This document shows, one piece after another, positions 51,526 through 60,793 of a stretch of 64,000 bases of DNA. Position numbers and translations under genes: made by a program. Source of the DNA: Bacteroidia bacterium. Its GTDB lineage: Bacteria; Bacteroidota; Bacteroidia; J057. The notes beneath the pieces are model-generated. The model was not told the origin of the DNA and did not search any database. It worked only from the letters and a program-made list of their open reading frames with translations. The stretch's first letter is position 1, and each line of letters starts with the position of its first letter. Location of the stretch: the NCBI GenBank assembly GCA_030430205.1, contig JAUIGE010000002.1, positions 186,001 through 250,000 on the forward strand, written 5' to 3'.

Positions 51526-52734
51526 CTATTTATCCATCTGCAACTTCACCTCCCTGATCGGTTTTCTCTCACAGTCATGTGCCTGGATGTCTCTGACGAT
51601 ATTTTTGAAACCGCCCTGTGCGTCTATATTGGCAAAGGTAATATCGTCCTTTTCCTGAATGCAGATTTTGTATCTGTCCATGACCGATCCATCGGGATTT
51701 AACACACTTTCGTCAAGCACACCGTCGTAGACGATATTGGGAACATCTCTCTTAAATTTACTCCACAACAACAGGCCGATTTTGCTTCTCCAGGTAGGAC
51801 GCCAGTTTTTGCTCTCAGCATAGATGTTTTCGTGGATGAAAATCGCCTTGGGATAGGGATCGTATTCTTTGTCCCTGATGGGACGCTCCGTCAAATAATA
51901 GCTGATGATTGTCACGCCGACCGTGCGGTTGTCTTTGATGGTATTGCCAAATACCTCCACGTCGCTGGTAGCGAGGATCATGATGCCCGTACCCGGCGGA
52001 ATCTGCGCGACAGTATTGCCCTTGGGCGCAAAGTTTTTGTAGTTGTTGTCGTGAACATGGTTGTCAAAGACGCGCACATCGCCGCCTTTTTTCTTGGGTA
52101 GATCCGGCAAATCAAACACCAAAATACCCCCGGTATTGCCTACGGCTTCACATTTGTACACCTCCGCCTGGGTCGAATTTTCAATTTCGATGCCCGCTAC
52201 ATTCCGATAGGCGCGCGAATTGCGCACGATGATGTTGTGGGATTGGCCCACATAGATGCCGGCATCCGAAGCGCCGATGGCTTCGCATCTGTCAATGAGC
52301 ACCTGCTCACAGCTGACCGGATAGAGGCCGTAAGCGCCATTGCTCGCTTTGGGCTTGCCGGTCCACGAGGTCCGCACATCAATGAAGGAAATTCCTTTCA
52401 CCTCCATCGCCTTGATCGCATCGCCTTTGGCGTCTTCAATCGTAAGACCCTCCACGACGATGTTCTCACTGTTGGTGATCCGCAGGCCCTCCGCGCCTTT
52501 GGTCTGCCCCTTAAACGATATGATCGTTTTGTCCATACCGGCACCTTGGATGGTGACGTTTTTCTTCTCGTCCATGGAAAGGGTGCCATCGAAGTGGAAG
52601 TTGCCTTCCGGTACCTGGATGATATCGCCATCTTCGGCCATGATTAGCTGGGTTTGCAGCTGCTTTTGCAGGTCCTGGGCCGGGAGGATGAGCGGTAGCA
52701 GGAGGGCGAAGAGGAGTAGGTATTGATTTTTCAT
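51526..52734 (-). CDS. Exported right-handed beta-helix protein
   Basis: 402 residues. A signal peptide ends near LILPAQ. Residues ~30-330 consist of repeated short strands (NVTIQGAGMDKTIISF; IVVEGLTIEDAKGDAIKAM; NIIVRNSRAYRNVAGIEIEN; VEVFGNTIKDNRTVGV) that fit a parallel beta-helix of the pectate-lyase/NosD (CASH) type. No catalytic residues can be assigned. Such proteins are secreted to the periplasm or surface, where some bind or cleave polysaccharides. Stands alone; the next element upstream is the GxxExxY cassette. Confidence 0.85.
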   Translation of the reverse strand: MKNQYLLLFALLLPLILPAQDLQKQLQTQLIMAEDGDIIQVPEGNFHFDGTLSMDEKKNVTIQGAGMDKTIISFKGQTKGAEGLRITNSENIVVEGLTIEDAKGDAIKAMEVKGISFIDVRTSWTGKPKASNGAYGLYPVSCEQVLIDRCEAIGASDAGIYVGQSHNIIVRNSRAYRNVAGIEIENSTQAEVYKCEAVGNTGGILVFDLPDLPKKKGGDVRVFDNHVHDNNYKNFAPKGNTVAQIPPGTGIMILATSDVEVFGNTIKDNRTVGVTIISYYLTERPIRDKEYDPYPKAIFIHENIYAESKNWRPTWRSKIGLLLWSKFKRDVPNIVYDGVLDESVLNPDGSVMDRYKICIQEKDDITFANIDAQGGFKNIVRDIQAHDCERKPIREVKLQMDK

Positions 52735-52791
52735 TGGTTGTGCTATTTGATCGGAAATTTAGAAAGAAATTGGGGAAGCCGTAAGGAGGTT

Positions 52792-53298
52792 GACGCAGAT
52801 TTACGCTGATTCTTATGATTTTTTATGTTTGGGAAGATCTGTTTTGTATATGTTTGTTAATACCCGCCTTTTTATTTGAATTTCAGGTCCGAAGTTAATA
52901 AGTAAGCCAACCTCTACTTCGGTAGCTTTTAGATAATTTACAAGTTGAGTTTCGTGTTTTGAATGAAGCTTTTCAATAGATTTTAATTCGATGATTACTT
53001 TTTCTTCAACTAAAATATCAGCTGCAAAATCACCAATGATTATTTCTTCAAAATAGACCTTAATAGGTATTTGATTATCAGCTATTAAATCTATGTCTCC
53101 TAATTTTTTAAGAAGGGCTCTTTCGTACACCTTCTCCAGAAATCCATACCCCAGTTTATTATAGACATAATAGGCCTGCTGGATAATCCGTTTGGTCAAA
53201 TTCGAATATTGATAATTCTCTAACATAATTTTATCATTTCAAATTTTAGTAGCTAGCAAAACATAATCTTATCATAAAAATCAGCGTAGATCAGCGTC
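52792..53298. mobile_element. GxxExxY cassette bounded by 28-bp terminal inverted repeats
   Basis: The left end (52792-52819, beginning GACGCAGATTTACGCTGATT) and the inverted right end (53271-53298) match at 25 of 28 positions. The unit of 507 bp contains a single gene for a GxxExxY protein, whose stop codon lies inside the left repeat. No transposase is present. Related repeat ends occur at 16782, 19143, 20519-20603 and 45762. Flanking target-site duplications are not evident. Confidence 0.7.
52813..53226 (-). CDS. GxxExxY family protein (PD-(D/E)XK nuclease-like)
   Basis: 137 residues. The name motif is seen as GYGFLEKVYERAL. The PD-(D/E)XK core is visible: Asp in GDFAADILVEEKVIIELKS and the E-x-K pair in ELK. 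Family members (PF13366 type) are short nuclease-fold proteins of unknown biology, often patchily distributed. The C-terminus KHKKS ends on a TAA stop that is part of the left terminal repeat, and the ATG is 44 bp inside the right repeat. It therefore appears to travel with those repeats. No toxin, antitoxin or restriction partner adjoins it. Confidence 0.88.
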   Translation of the reverse strand: MLENYQYSNLTKRIIQQAYYVYNKLGYGFLEKVYERALLKKLGDIDLIADNQIPIKVYFEEIIIGDFAADILVEEKVIIELKSIEKLHSKHETQLVNYLKATEVEVGLLINFGPEIQIKRRVLTNIYKTDLPKHKKS

Positions 53299-53376
53299 GA
53301 CTCTTATTCAACCCTATTAGACGCAAGCAGCGTCCCCATCTAAACACTTTCCCGCGGAAAGCAGTTATACCCCATC

Positions 53377-54885
53377 ATGAGCAAAAAAGTCATCGTCATC
53401 GGCTCCGGTTTCGCCGGTCTTGCCTCCGCATCACTCCTTGCCCAGGCGGGCTTCGAGGTCACTATACTTGAGAAAAACGACCAGCCTGGTGGCCGCTGTC
53501 GCGTCTGGGAAAAGGATGGATTTACCTTTGATATGGGGCCCAGCTGGTACTGGATGCCGGAGGTATTTGAGGACTATTTTGGGCTTTTTGGCAAAAAAGT
53601 CAGTGACTTTTATGAGCTGCGGCGGCTCGATCCGGGCTACCGGATATACTTTGGCAAGGAGGACGAGATGGACATCCCGGCGAGCATGGAAGCGCTTGAA
53701 GCGCTTTTTGAGGAGATAGAGCCGGGCAGCAGCCAGGGGCTGCGGGAGTTTCTGGCGCAGGCCGCCTACAAATATGAAGTCGGTATGAGCGACTACGTCT
53801 TCCGCCCCTCGCACAGCCTGAGCGAGTTTATGGACTTTCGCCTGATCCGCGAGAGCTTTCGCATACAGATGTTCCAATCATTGAGCAAGCATGTGCGGCA
53901 GTATTTTTCAAATCCGAAGCTGATCAAATTGCTGGAGTTTCCGGTGCTGTTTTTGGGCGCTACGCCCCAGAAGACACCCGCCCTCTACAGCATGATGAAT
54001 CATGCGGACCTCGCCCTGGGCACCTGGTATCCCATGGGTGGGATGAACCAGATCGTGCAGGCGATGGTCGCCATCGCGGAGGAGCAGGGCGTAAAAATTC
54101 AGTTGAATACAGAAGTCAGGCACATAGAAGTACTGGGCAAAGAAGCCCATCGGGTGCATACCGCCGAAGGCGTCTTTGAAGCAGATATAGTGGTCGCCAA
54201 CAGCGACTATGAGCATACCGATCAGCGCCTGCTCGATCCGCAGCATCGCCATTATTCGCCCAAATACTGGGACAAACGCGCCATGTCGCCTTCGAGCTTG
54301 CTTTTCTTTATCGGCCTAAACAAAAAAGTAGAGGGCATCCTGCACCACAACCTCTTCTTCGATCGCGACTTTGAGCTACACGCCAAAGAGATTTATACTG
54401 ACCCGAAATGGCCCACAGACCCTTTGTTTTATGTTTCCTGCACCTCTAAAACGGACCCCGCCTGCGCACCAGATGGAGGCGAAAATCTATTTATCCTGAT
54501 ACCGCTCGCCCCCGATCTGGAAGATGGGGAAGCTTATCGCGAGCGCTATTATGAGTTGGTGATGGATCGCCTGGAAGACATGATCGGGCAAAATCTGAGA
54601 GATGCGGTGGTGGTAAAAAGAAGTTATGCCATGACAGACTTCAAAAAGGATTACCACGCCTTCAAAGGCAATGCCTATGGTCTCGCCAATACGCTTTTGC
54701 AAACCGCTTTTCTCAAACCCAAACTGAAGTCCAAAAAAGTGAAAAACCTGTATTATGCAGGGCAGTTGACGGTTCCGGGGCCGGGAGTGCCGCCTTCGCT
54801 GATCTCGGGCCAGGTGGTGGCACGGGAGATTGTAAAAGATTTTTCCTTACCTTTATCTCAACCGGGCATATTTAGAAATACATAA
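53377..54885 (+). CDS. crtI: Phytoene desaturase-type carotenoid oxidoreductase (CrtI family)
   Basis: 502 residues, typical length. The FAD motif is [21 protein letters not shown] followed by [19 protein letters not shown]. The C-terminal signature [20 protein letters not shown] is that of CrtI-type desaturases, with PGxGxP contacting FAD. It desaturates phytoene towards lycopene or a related carotenoid. No phytoene synthase (crtB) lies next to it, which is unusual since the pair is commonly adjacent. The start is 79 bp after the right repeat of the GxxExxY cassette. The next gene begins 3 bp after its stop, so co-transcription is likely. Confidence 0.92.
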   Translation: MSKKVIVIGSGFAGLASASLLAQAGFEVTILEKNDQPGGRCRVWEKDGFTFDMGPSWYWMPEVFEDYFGLFGKKVSDFYELRRLDPGYRIYFGKEDEMDIPASMEALEALFEEIEPGSSQGLREFLAQAAYKYEVGMSDYVFRPSHSLSEFMDFRLIRESFRIQMFQSLSKHVRQYFSNPKLIKLLEFPVLFLGATPQKTPALYSMMNHADLALGTWYPMGGMNQIVQAMVAIAEEQGVKIQLNTEVRHIEVLGKEAHRVHTAEGVFEADIVVANSDYEHTDQRLLDPQHRHYSPKYWDKRAMSPSSLLFFIGLNKKVEGILHHNLFFDRDFELHAKEIYTDPKWPTDPLFYVSCTSKTDPACAPDGGENLFILIPLAPDLEDGEAYRERYYELVMDRLEDMIGQNLRDAVVVKRSYAMTDFKKDYHAFKGNAYGLANTLLQTAFLKPKLKSKKVKNLYYAGQLTVPGPGVPPSLISGQVVAREIVKDFSLPLSQPGIFRNT

Positions 54886-54887
54886 AT

Positions 54888-57800
54888 ATGCAAAACCCTA
54901 TGAGATCATTTTTACTCTTTTCAGGCTTCCTTTGCCTGATGAGTCTTGCTGCCTTTTCCCAGCAGGGCGAAGAAGACAGAAGCCTTTCTCCCTACTTTTT
55001 GGTAAAAAGCGATAGTGGGCAGGTAGATCAAATGCCGCTCAAGCACAGCTCTGCCGAGGTGCATATCGCAGGCGTGATCGCCGAAGTGCTGGTCACCCAG
55101 GTCTACCAAAATGAGGGGAAGCTGCCACTGGAAGCGACCTATATCTTCCCCGCCTCCACCCGCGCAGCGGTTTTTGCCATGGAGATGCGTGTCGGACAGC
55201 GCCGCATCAAGGCGCAAATCAAGGAGCGCGAGGCCGCCCGCCAGCTCTACGAAGCCGCCAAAGAGCAAGGCAAAACCGCCTCTCTGCTCGAACAGGAGCG
55301 CCCCAATATCTTCAGCATGAATATCGCCAACATCCTGCCCGGCGACTCCATCGTCGTCAAACTCTCCTATACAGAGTTGCTAAAGCCCGAAAAGGGCGTG
55401 TACGAATTTGTCTATCCCACCGTGGTAGGGCCACGATATACGGGCCCACAGGGCGATCCTGCGCCGCAGGCGGTCATCCCTGCAAGCCAGCCTCAGCCCG
55501 AAAAGGGCGAAATCCCCTATACACCGGAAGGCGAAGCTCCGGGCTATACCTTCGGCCTGGAGGCCACGATCTCGGGTGGCATGCCGGTTCAGCGCGTTAT
55601 TTCGCCTTCGCACAATATAGAAGTAGATTTTAGCAGGGGGGATGTCGCCAAAATCAAGCTGGACGAAAGTGAATGGAAAGGCGGAAACCGCGATTTTGTG
55701 ATGCGCTACCGCCTGAGCGGCGAAGATATACAGCCGGGGCTGCTGACTTATGAGGAAAATGGAGAAAAGTTTTTTCTCCTGATGGTGCAGCCACCGCAGC
55801 TGCTGGCGCCTGAAAAAATCCCGCCACGCGAATACATATTCGTGGTGGATGTCTCAGGCTCCATGAATGGATTTCCCCTCAATACCGCCAAACTGTTGAT
55901 GCATGATTTGCTGAAAAACCTTCGTCCGATGGATCGCTTCAACGTCATTTTATTTGAATACAACAAGCAGGTTTATGCGCCCAACTCCGTCCAGGCTACG
56001 CCTGAAAACATCGAAGAAGCCACAGACTTCATGCTTTCTACCCGCGGTGGGGGCGGCACCAACCTCTACAATGGCATACAGGCGGCGCTGGATATGGAGG
56101 GCACCAGCGGCTTTTCGCGCAACATCGTTGCGGTGACGGATGGCTACATCAGCGCCGAAGCCTCGGTCTTTGACCTGATACGAAATAGTCTGGGCGAAGC
56201 CAATTTCTGGTCTTTTGGCATTGGCAGCAGCGTCAACCGCTTTTTGATAGAGGGCCTGGCCTATGTCGGAAAAGGAGAGCCTTTGATTGTGATGAATTCG
56301 CTGGAAGTAAAATCTTCAGCCCAAAAATTCAGAGAATATATAGAAATGCCTGCCCTGACGAATGTCAAAGTGGATTTTGGCTTGTCTGATGTCTATGAGG
56401 TAGAACCGGGTTTTATCCCTGATGTGATGGCCGAGCGGCCCATTTTGATTATGGGAAAATACAGAGGAGAACTGGATGGGCAGTGGCAGATCTCAGGCTT
56501 GTCGGGCCAGGAAAACTGGCTGGCGGTGGTGCCGATGGGCGAAGGCGTTCGCCCGAAACGCCGCAACCGCGCCCTGCGCTATCTCTGGGCGCGCGAGCGC
56601 ATCCGGCTGCTGGGAGATTACGAGCAATTTGGCTCGGATAGCGCCCGCGTAGCGGAGATCACGCAGCTGGGACTGGATTACAACCTTTTGACCAAATACA
56701 CCTCCTTCGTCGCAGTAGATGATCGCATCCGCAATAAGACAGGTCAGGACAGCGCTGTGACACAGCCTTTGCCGCTGCCGGAAGGCGTTTCAAATAAGGC
56801 GGTGGGAGGAAATCTTCAGATCCTTCCGCCAAGAACGCCGGCCACACAAATGCAGGGATCGAGAAGCGCCACTTCTGTCTACTATATTGATGGGCAAAAA
56901 GTCAGGGGAGCTTTGCAGGAACTGAGCCTGGATGAGGTGTCAATTATGGGCGGGAGTGTTTCCATTCAGCCAGAAAATGCAACAGGGTATTCTATTAATC
57001 TTTCAGAAAATCATTCATTTCTCAATAGTCATCAATTCAACTCTCTGATTTTAGGTGGAGCTTCTGGTATACAAAATGGCGAAGGAGCCATTTATGTAAA
57101 TGGCGTTCCGCTTTTTATGGGTTTAGGAAATTATTATCACCTTCAGCAATTGCCTTATTTTTGGGCAAATAATGCCACTTTATTGGTGGCTGGAAGCTCA
57201 CAAACGCAAGGCCACGAAGCGATTTATGGAGGATTGAGCCTGGGCATGTGGGATTCATACAAAAATACCTTTGAAGCAGAAGTAAAAGGAGATGCCCTGG
57301 CAGATATGAGCATGAGCCTGAAAGGAAAGTACAAACTCAATGAAAAAATAAGTACGCGCCTTTTCGTCAATGGAAATGACTTTCAGCGAACCATAGATCG
57401 AAATGATGATGGCTTCAAAGATGCTGATAGTCGCCGCCACATCAAATTGATGAATATGTGGGAGGGGGCTCATTCTGCCCAAAAGCTCAAGTGGAATGGG
57501 GCTATTTATTTTCATCAGGAGGAAAGAGATGGCGGGCAATATGAAAATAAAATATCTCCCTCCGCAGAACTATTTACCTGGGATTGGCAATCCAGACATT
57601 TTGGGGCTTTTGGGAATGCAGTGTGGGATTTCGGAAAAAATCATTCACTCTCTTTTAAAACCATTTTCCAGAACAATCAAAACAATGGTGGATGGGGGGC
57701 AAAACTATATCTGGGTACTCAAAGGCACTTTGAATCTCAATTGAGTTACCAGAAGGAAATGGATTTTACACGCTACCGCTTACAGATTGGCGGGGGGCTA

Positions 57801-58799
57801 ATGTACAGAAATACGGCAACGCAGGAGTCTTTTGAAGCAATTTTGCTCAAAAGAAATGAATCGGTTCCTGCGGGAATCATCTATGCCAAGCTGATGGAAA
57901 TAAATAATAATTTTTCCCTTACCGGCGAATTGAGATCTGATCACCATAATTTATATGGCTTGCTTTTACATCCCAAGCTAGCTGCCAAATATGAAAATGA
58001 AAACATGCTAAAAGGGAGACTTCGCATAACTGCTTCTGTATACCGAGGAACACGAGCTGCAAATCTCCTTAGTGAAAATTTACGCTACATGCCGAGTAAC
58101 CGGGTATGGCAGGATACTGTCAGTGATTTTGTGCCTGATCAAGGCTGGAAATACAACCTGAGTGGAGGTTATAGCTATGAAAACAACAAACTTTTCTTAG
58201 CTCTCTCAGCTAGCTATACTTACAGCCATTATAATTCTATGATGCTTGCAGAGGTCGAAAATAGAGAATTACCGATCCGCTTTTATCCATCCGAAACGGA
58301 TGTTGTAAGGCATCAGGCCATCGGCTTATTTGAACTTCGATTGTGGAACAAAATCGGCTTAAAAGCACATTATTTCTTTGACGATTTTAAAATGCTTTTT
58401 GAATACAGGAATAATTTTACGCCCAAACCCTTTAATGCCCGCCATCGTGGCTATCTCACTTTATATTACCAAAGCAAATACAAGAATGGTCTGCGTCCAT
58501 GGACTGCTTCTGTTACGACTCTATATGCCGGGAAGCAATTTGTGCCTTACAAGATTCCCCCCTGGCAGCGTTGGAGCCCATACAGCCGTTCCTACCTGAC
58601 CCTCAGCGCCGAACTGCGCCGCGAGTTCAATAGGTTCTACCTATTTGCAGGCGTAGACAACCTGACGGATTACCGCCAGAATCAACTGGTGATCGCGCCG
58701 GAGGCGACGGAGAGCGCGGAATTCGACGCGAGCCTCGTCTGGGGGCCGACTTTGGGAAGGCGGATTTATGGAGGGATCGGGATTTCGCTGACGGAATGA
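54888..58799 (+). CDS. VIT-VWA protein fused to a TonB-dependent-receptor-like barrel
   Basis: 1303 residues with a signal peptide (cleavage near AAFSQ). Residues ~30-170 are a VIT (inter-alpha-trypsin) domain (DQMPLKHSSAEVHIAGVIAE; EREAARQLYEAAKEQGKTAS). Residues ~310-480 are a VWA domain with an intact MIDAS DVSGS at 321-325. From ~650 a plug-like segment (SVYYIDGQKVRGALQ) leads to a C-terminal TonB-receptor-like barrel, ending in a long series of aromatic-rich strands (LFAGVDNLTDY near 1250) typical of TonB-receptor ends. The barrel DNA (~56930-58500) is visibly AT-richer than the rest. The fusion is rare. It starts 3 bp after crtI; a functional link is not evident. Confidence 0.8.
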   Translation: MQNPMRSFLLFSGFLCLMSLAAFSQQGEEDRSLSPYFLVKSDSGQVDQMPLKHSSAEVHIAGVIAEVLVTQVYQNEGKLPLEATYIFPASTRAAVFAMEMRVGQRRIKAQIKEREAARQLYEAAKEQGKTASLLEQERPNIFSMNIANILPGDSIVVKLSYTELLKPEKGVYEFVYPTVVGPRYTGPQGDPAPQAVIPASQPQPEKGEIPYTPEGEAPGYTFGLEATISGGMPVQRVISPSHNIEVDFSRGDVAKIKLDESEWKGGNRDFVMRYRLSGEDIQPGLLTYEENGEKFFLLMVQPPQLLAPEKIPPREYIFVVDVSGSMNGFPLNTAKLLMHDLLKNLRPMDRFNVILFEYNKQVYAPNSVQATPENIEEATDFMLSTRGGGGTNLYNGIQAALDMEGTSGFSRNIVAVTDGYISAEASVFDLIRNSLGEANFWSFGIGSSVNRFLIEGLAYVGKGEPLIVMNSLEVKSSAQKFREYIEMPALTNVKVDFGLSDVYEVEPGFIPDVMAERPILIMGKYRGELDGQWQISGLSGQENWLAVVPMGEGVRPKRRNRALRYLWARERIRLLGDYEQFGSDSARVAEITQLGLDYNLLTKYTSFVAVDDRIRNKTGQDSAVTQPLPLPEGVSNKAVGGNLQILPPRTPATQMQGSRSATSVYYIDGQKVRGALQELSLDEVSIMGGSVSIQPENATGYSINLSENHSFLNSHQFNSLILGGASGIQNGEGAIYVNGVPLFMGLGNYYHLQQLPYFWANNATLLVAGSSQTQGHEAIYGGLSLGMWDSYKNTFEAEVKGDALADMSMSLKGKYKLNEKISTRLFVNGNDFQRTIDRNDDGFKDADSRRHIKLMNMWEGAHSAQKLKWNGAIYFHQEERDGGQYENKISPSAELFTWDWQSRHFGAFGNAVWDFGKNHSLSFKTIFQNNQNNGGWGAKLYLGTQRHFESQLSYQKEMDFTRYRLQIGGGLMYRNTATQESFEAILLKRNESVPAGIIYAKLMEINNNFSLTGELRSDHHNLYGLLLHPKLAAKYENENMLKGRLRITASVYRGTRAANLLSENLRYMPSNRVWQDTVSDFVPDQGWKYNLSGGYSYENNKLFLALSASYTYSHYNSMMLAEVENRELPIRFYPSETDVVRHQAIGLFELRLWNKIGLKAHYFFDDFKMLFEYRNNFTPKPFNARHRGYLTLYYQSKYKNGLRPWTASVTTLYAGKQFVPYKIPPWQRWSPYSRSYLTLSAELRREFNRFYLFAGVDNLTDYRQNQLVIAPEATESAEFDASLVWGPTLGRRIYGGIGISLTE

Positions 58800-58898
58800 C
58801 AAAAAAAAACAATATACCTAGCGCTACGGATTCGCCCCGCTCTCATGCCCGCTACTTTTGTTTTCATCAAACAAACACATCATAACTGTAAAAATACG

Positions 58899-60671
58899 AT
58901 GAAAACAATTGGAAAAAACCTATGGTTCAGCCTTTTTATCCTTATCCTTTTCAGCAGCTTTCAGCTCAGCGCACAGGGCTTTAAAGACAAGATGAAGGAC
59001 AAAATGAAAAAAGACAATAGCGCCATCTATGAATGTGGCTATGTCTATGTGCCTGGTGTGAAAGACAAACTCAACCCGATGCGGGGCTTGCAAAAAGCGC
59101 TGGGCGGAGCTGTGACCGAGGGAGGCGAAAGTGATCTGGGAAATATCGCTATCAGCGTATTTTACCAGGCGCACCAGCACCCGCAGGAGATCATGCGCTA
59201 CCCCACGGCTACGCCGGGCTGGGAGACTTGCGGCGATGCCGTTTACCTCAGTATGACCAATAGAGAAGGTGTTGGCCTTTCACAGACAGATGGCAAAGTG
59301 ATGATGGACGGACAGGAAATCGCTAAGGCGGGCATGGGAACCTACTATCAAGGGTTCAAGCCAGAGGAGCGTAGCGAAAAGCAGATTCAAATTACCAGCA
59401 GCAATGGAGATAAAATAGATCTGAATATCCAGCCTGGCGCGCCATTGGAGATTCTCTCAATTGATGGAAAAGCCAAAGGCGAAGAAATCATGATCGATGG
59501 CTCCAAAGACATCGTCATTGAGCTGGAAAACGGAGATGCTGATCCCAACTCAGCCCTCCATGTGCAGATGATCTGCAAGCTCGTCGGAACCCCTATCACC
59601 TACGATATCATTGTTACTTCTGCGAAAAATACGATCAGGATTCCGAAAGAAGCTTTCAAAAACTTCGAAGGCTCTCCTTCTCCCTTTGAAAAAAACAATA
59701 CCCTGATTGTCAACCGGGTAACGGAAACCATCATCGAAGAAACTGATGCAGGAGCTATCCGCACGATCAGTGCTTATATGGACTGGACTCCTGTGACCGT
59801 AGGTGGAGATCTGGCGAAAGGCAGTACCTTGACTATGGGCTTTGACACCACCAAAAACACCCATATCAGGATTGATATGCGGACGCAGGGCGAATACAAT
59901 TTTGTCATCCAAAAATCAGTACCTTATACTTCTCCTCCTGTGAAGCAAATCAACAAAGTAGCTGTCGCGAGTTTTGTCGTGCGGGGAAATTTGCAGGGAG
60001 AAAAAACGACCACCAGCGTAGGCAACAATATGATCTGGACCCAAAAAATCACCAAATGGTTTCCCGACCTGGAAAAAGGAGACTGGCAGGGACTGGTGGA
60101 TAGATTGTACCAAACTTTCGAAGAGAAATTGAAATCCGATATGGGTTGGGAGGTGCTTCCTCTTTCGCAAGTCACCTCTGCCGAAGCCTATAAACACACC
60201 AAGTCCATACAGGACAAAGTCACCCAAAATTATGTTGAAGTGGGTGCAGGTGGGACCCAGCGAATTCTGACGACGGGCTCGACCGACATTTTCAAAGATC
60301 TGAGCATCACCTTCGCAGGAGACTTTGTGAGTGAGCGTTTGATAAAAGAGTTGGGGATAGACGCCGTCATCGCCATCACTTTTGACCTCAATTTCAACTT
60401 TGAGTCCGAAGGCCTCGATCCACAAGTCGCCATCGAATTTTTTGCCCCCAACGTCAGCTACAAAACCGCTGCGAAATACTTCTCTGCCAGCGCATCTTCC
60501 TCAGCCTTGCCCCTGGCGGAGGCCAACAAATTCGACGGTGGCCCCGCCAATGTCTTGTACCAAATGCTGAAAGGCGATACCTTCATGACAGAATTTCGGC
60601 AAGCACTGGAGCAATTGGAAGCCAAAGAGGATGAATATCCTGTGTATCAGGTGCTCTGGCAGAATAAATAG
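58899..60671 (+). CDS. Large exported hypothetical protein
   Basis: 590 residues from the ATG at 58899, which starts a good signal peptide (MKTIGKNLWFSLFILILFSSFQLSA); an upstream ATG at 58845 would add a non-signal tail. After the cleavage site a KDKMKDKMKKDN stretch recurs, then a long, mostly beta-rich protein without recognisable domains. Features include a central LTMGFDTTKNTHIRIDMRTQGEYNF segment and a helical end. Unknown family; probably envelope or surface. It follows the VIT-VWA gene by 99 bp. The ~120-bp gap downstream is occupied by a heptamer repeat array. Confidence 0.7.
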   Translation: MKTIGKNLWFSLFILILFSSFQLSAQGFKDKMKDKMKKDNSAIYECGYVYVPGVKDKLNPMRGLQKALGGAVTEGGESDLGNIAISVFYQAHQHPQEIMRYPTATPGWETCGDAVYLSMTNREGVGLSQTDGKVMMDGQEIAKAGMGTYYQGFKPEERSEKQIQITSSNGDKIDLNIQPGAPLEILSIDGKAKGEEIMIDGSKDIVIELENGDADPNSALHVQMICKLVGTPITYDIIVTSAKNTIRIPKEAFKNFEGSPSPFEKNNTLIVNRVTETIIEETDAGAIRTISAYMDWTPVTVGGDLAKGSTLTMGFDTTKNTHIRIDMRTQGEYNFVIQKSVPYTSPPVKQINKVAVASFVVRGNLQGEKTTTSVGNNMIWTQKITKWFPDLEKGDWQGLVDRLYQTFEEKLKSDMGWEVLPLSQVTSAEAYKHTKSIQDKVTQNYVEVGAGGTQRILTTGSTDIFKDLSITFAGDFVSERLIKELGIDAVIAITFDLNFNFESEGLDPQVAIEFFAPNVSYKTAAKYFSASASSSALPLAEANKFDGGPANVLYQMLKGDTFMTEFRQALEQLEAKEDEYPVYQVLWQNK

Positions 60672-60678
60672 TTGTCAC

Positions 60679-60782
60679 GGGTTTCGGGTTCTGCCTCCGG
60701 GATTAGGGAGGGCTTCCAACCCGAAACCCAAAACTCAAAACCCGAAACCCGAAACTCAAAACCCGAAACCCGAAACCCAAAA
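60679..60782. repeat. GRGTTTY heptamer array 2 (opposite orientation) with 12-bp inverted arm
   Basis: On the + strand 60720-60782 holds nine 7-bp units of the complement (CCCGAAA, CCCAAAA, CTCAAAA). GGGTTTCGGGTT at 60679-60690 is a perfect inverted copy of AACCCGAAACCC at 60718-60729, so the start of the array can fold into a stem with a 27-nt loop. Confidence 0.85.
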
Positions 60783-60793
60783 CTCTTTCCCTC

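Noticed and set aside
52792-53298. GxxExxY cassette as a conventional insertion sequence
   Set aside because: No transposase and no visible target duplication; kept only as a cassette with terminal inverted repeats.
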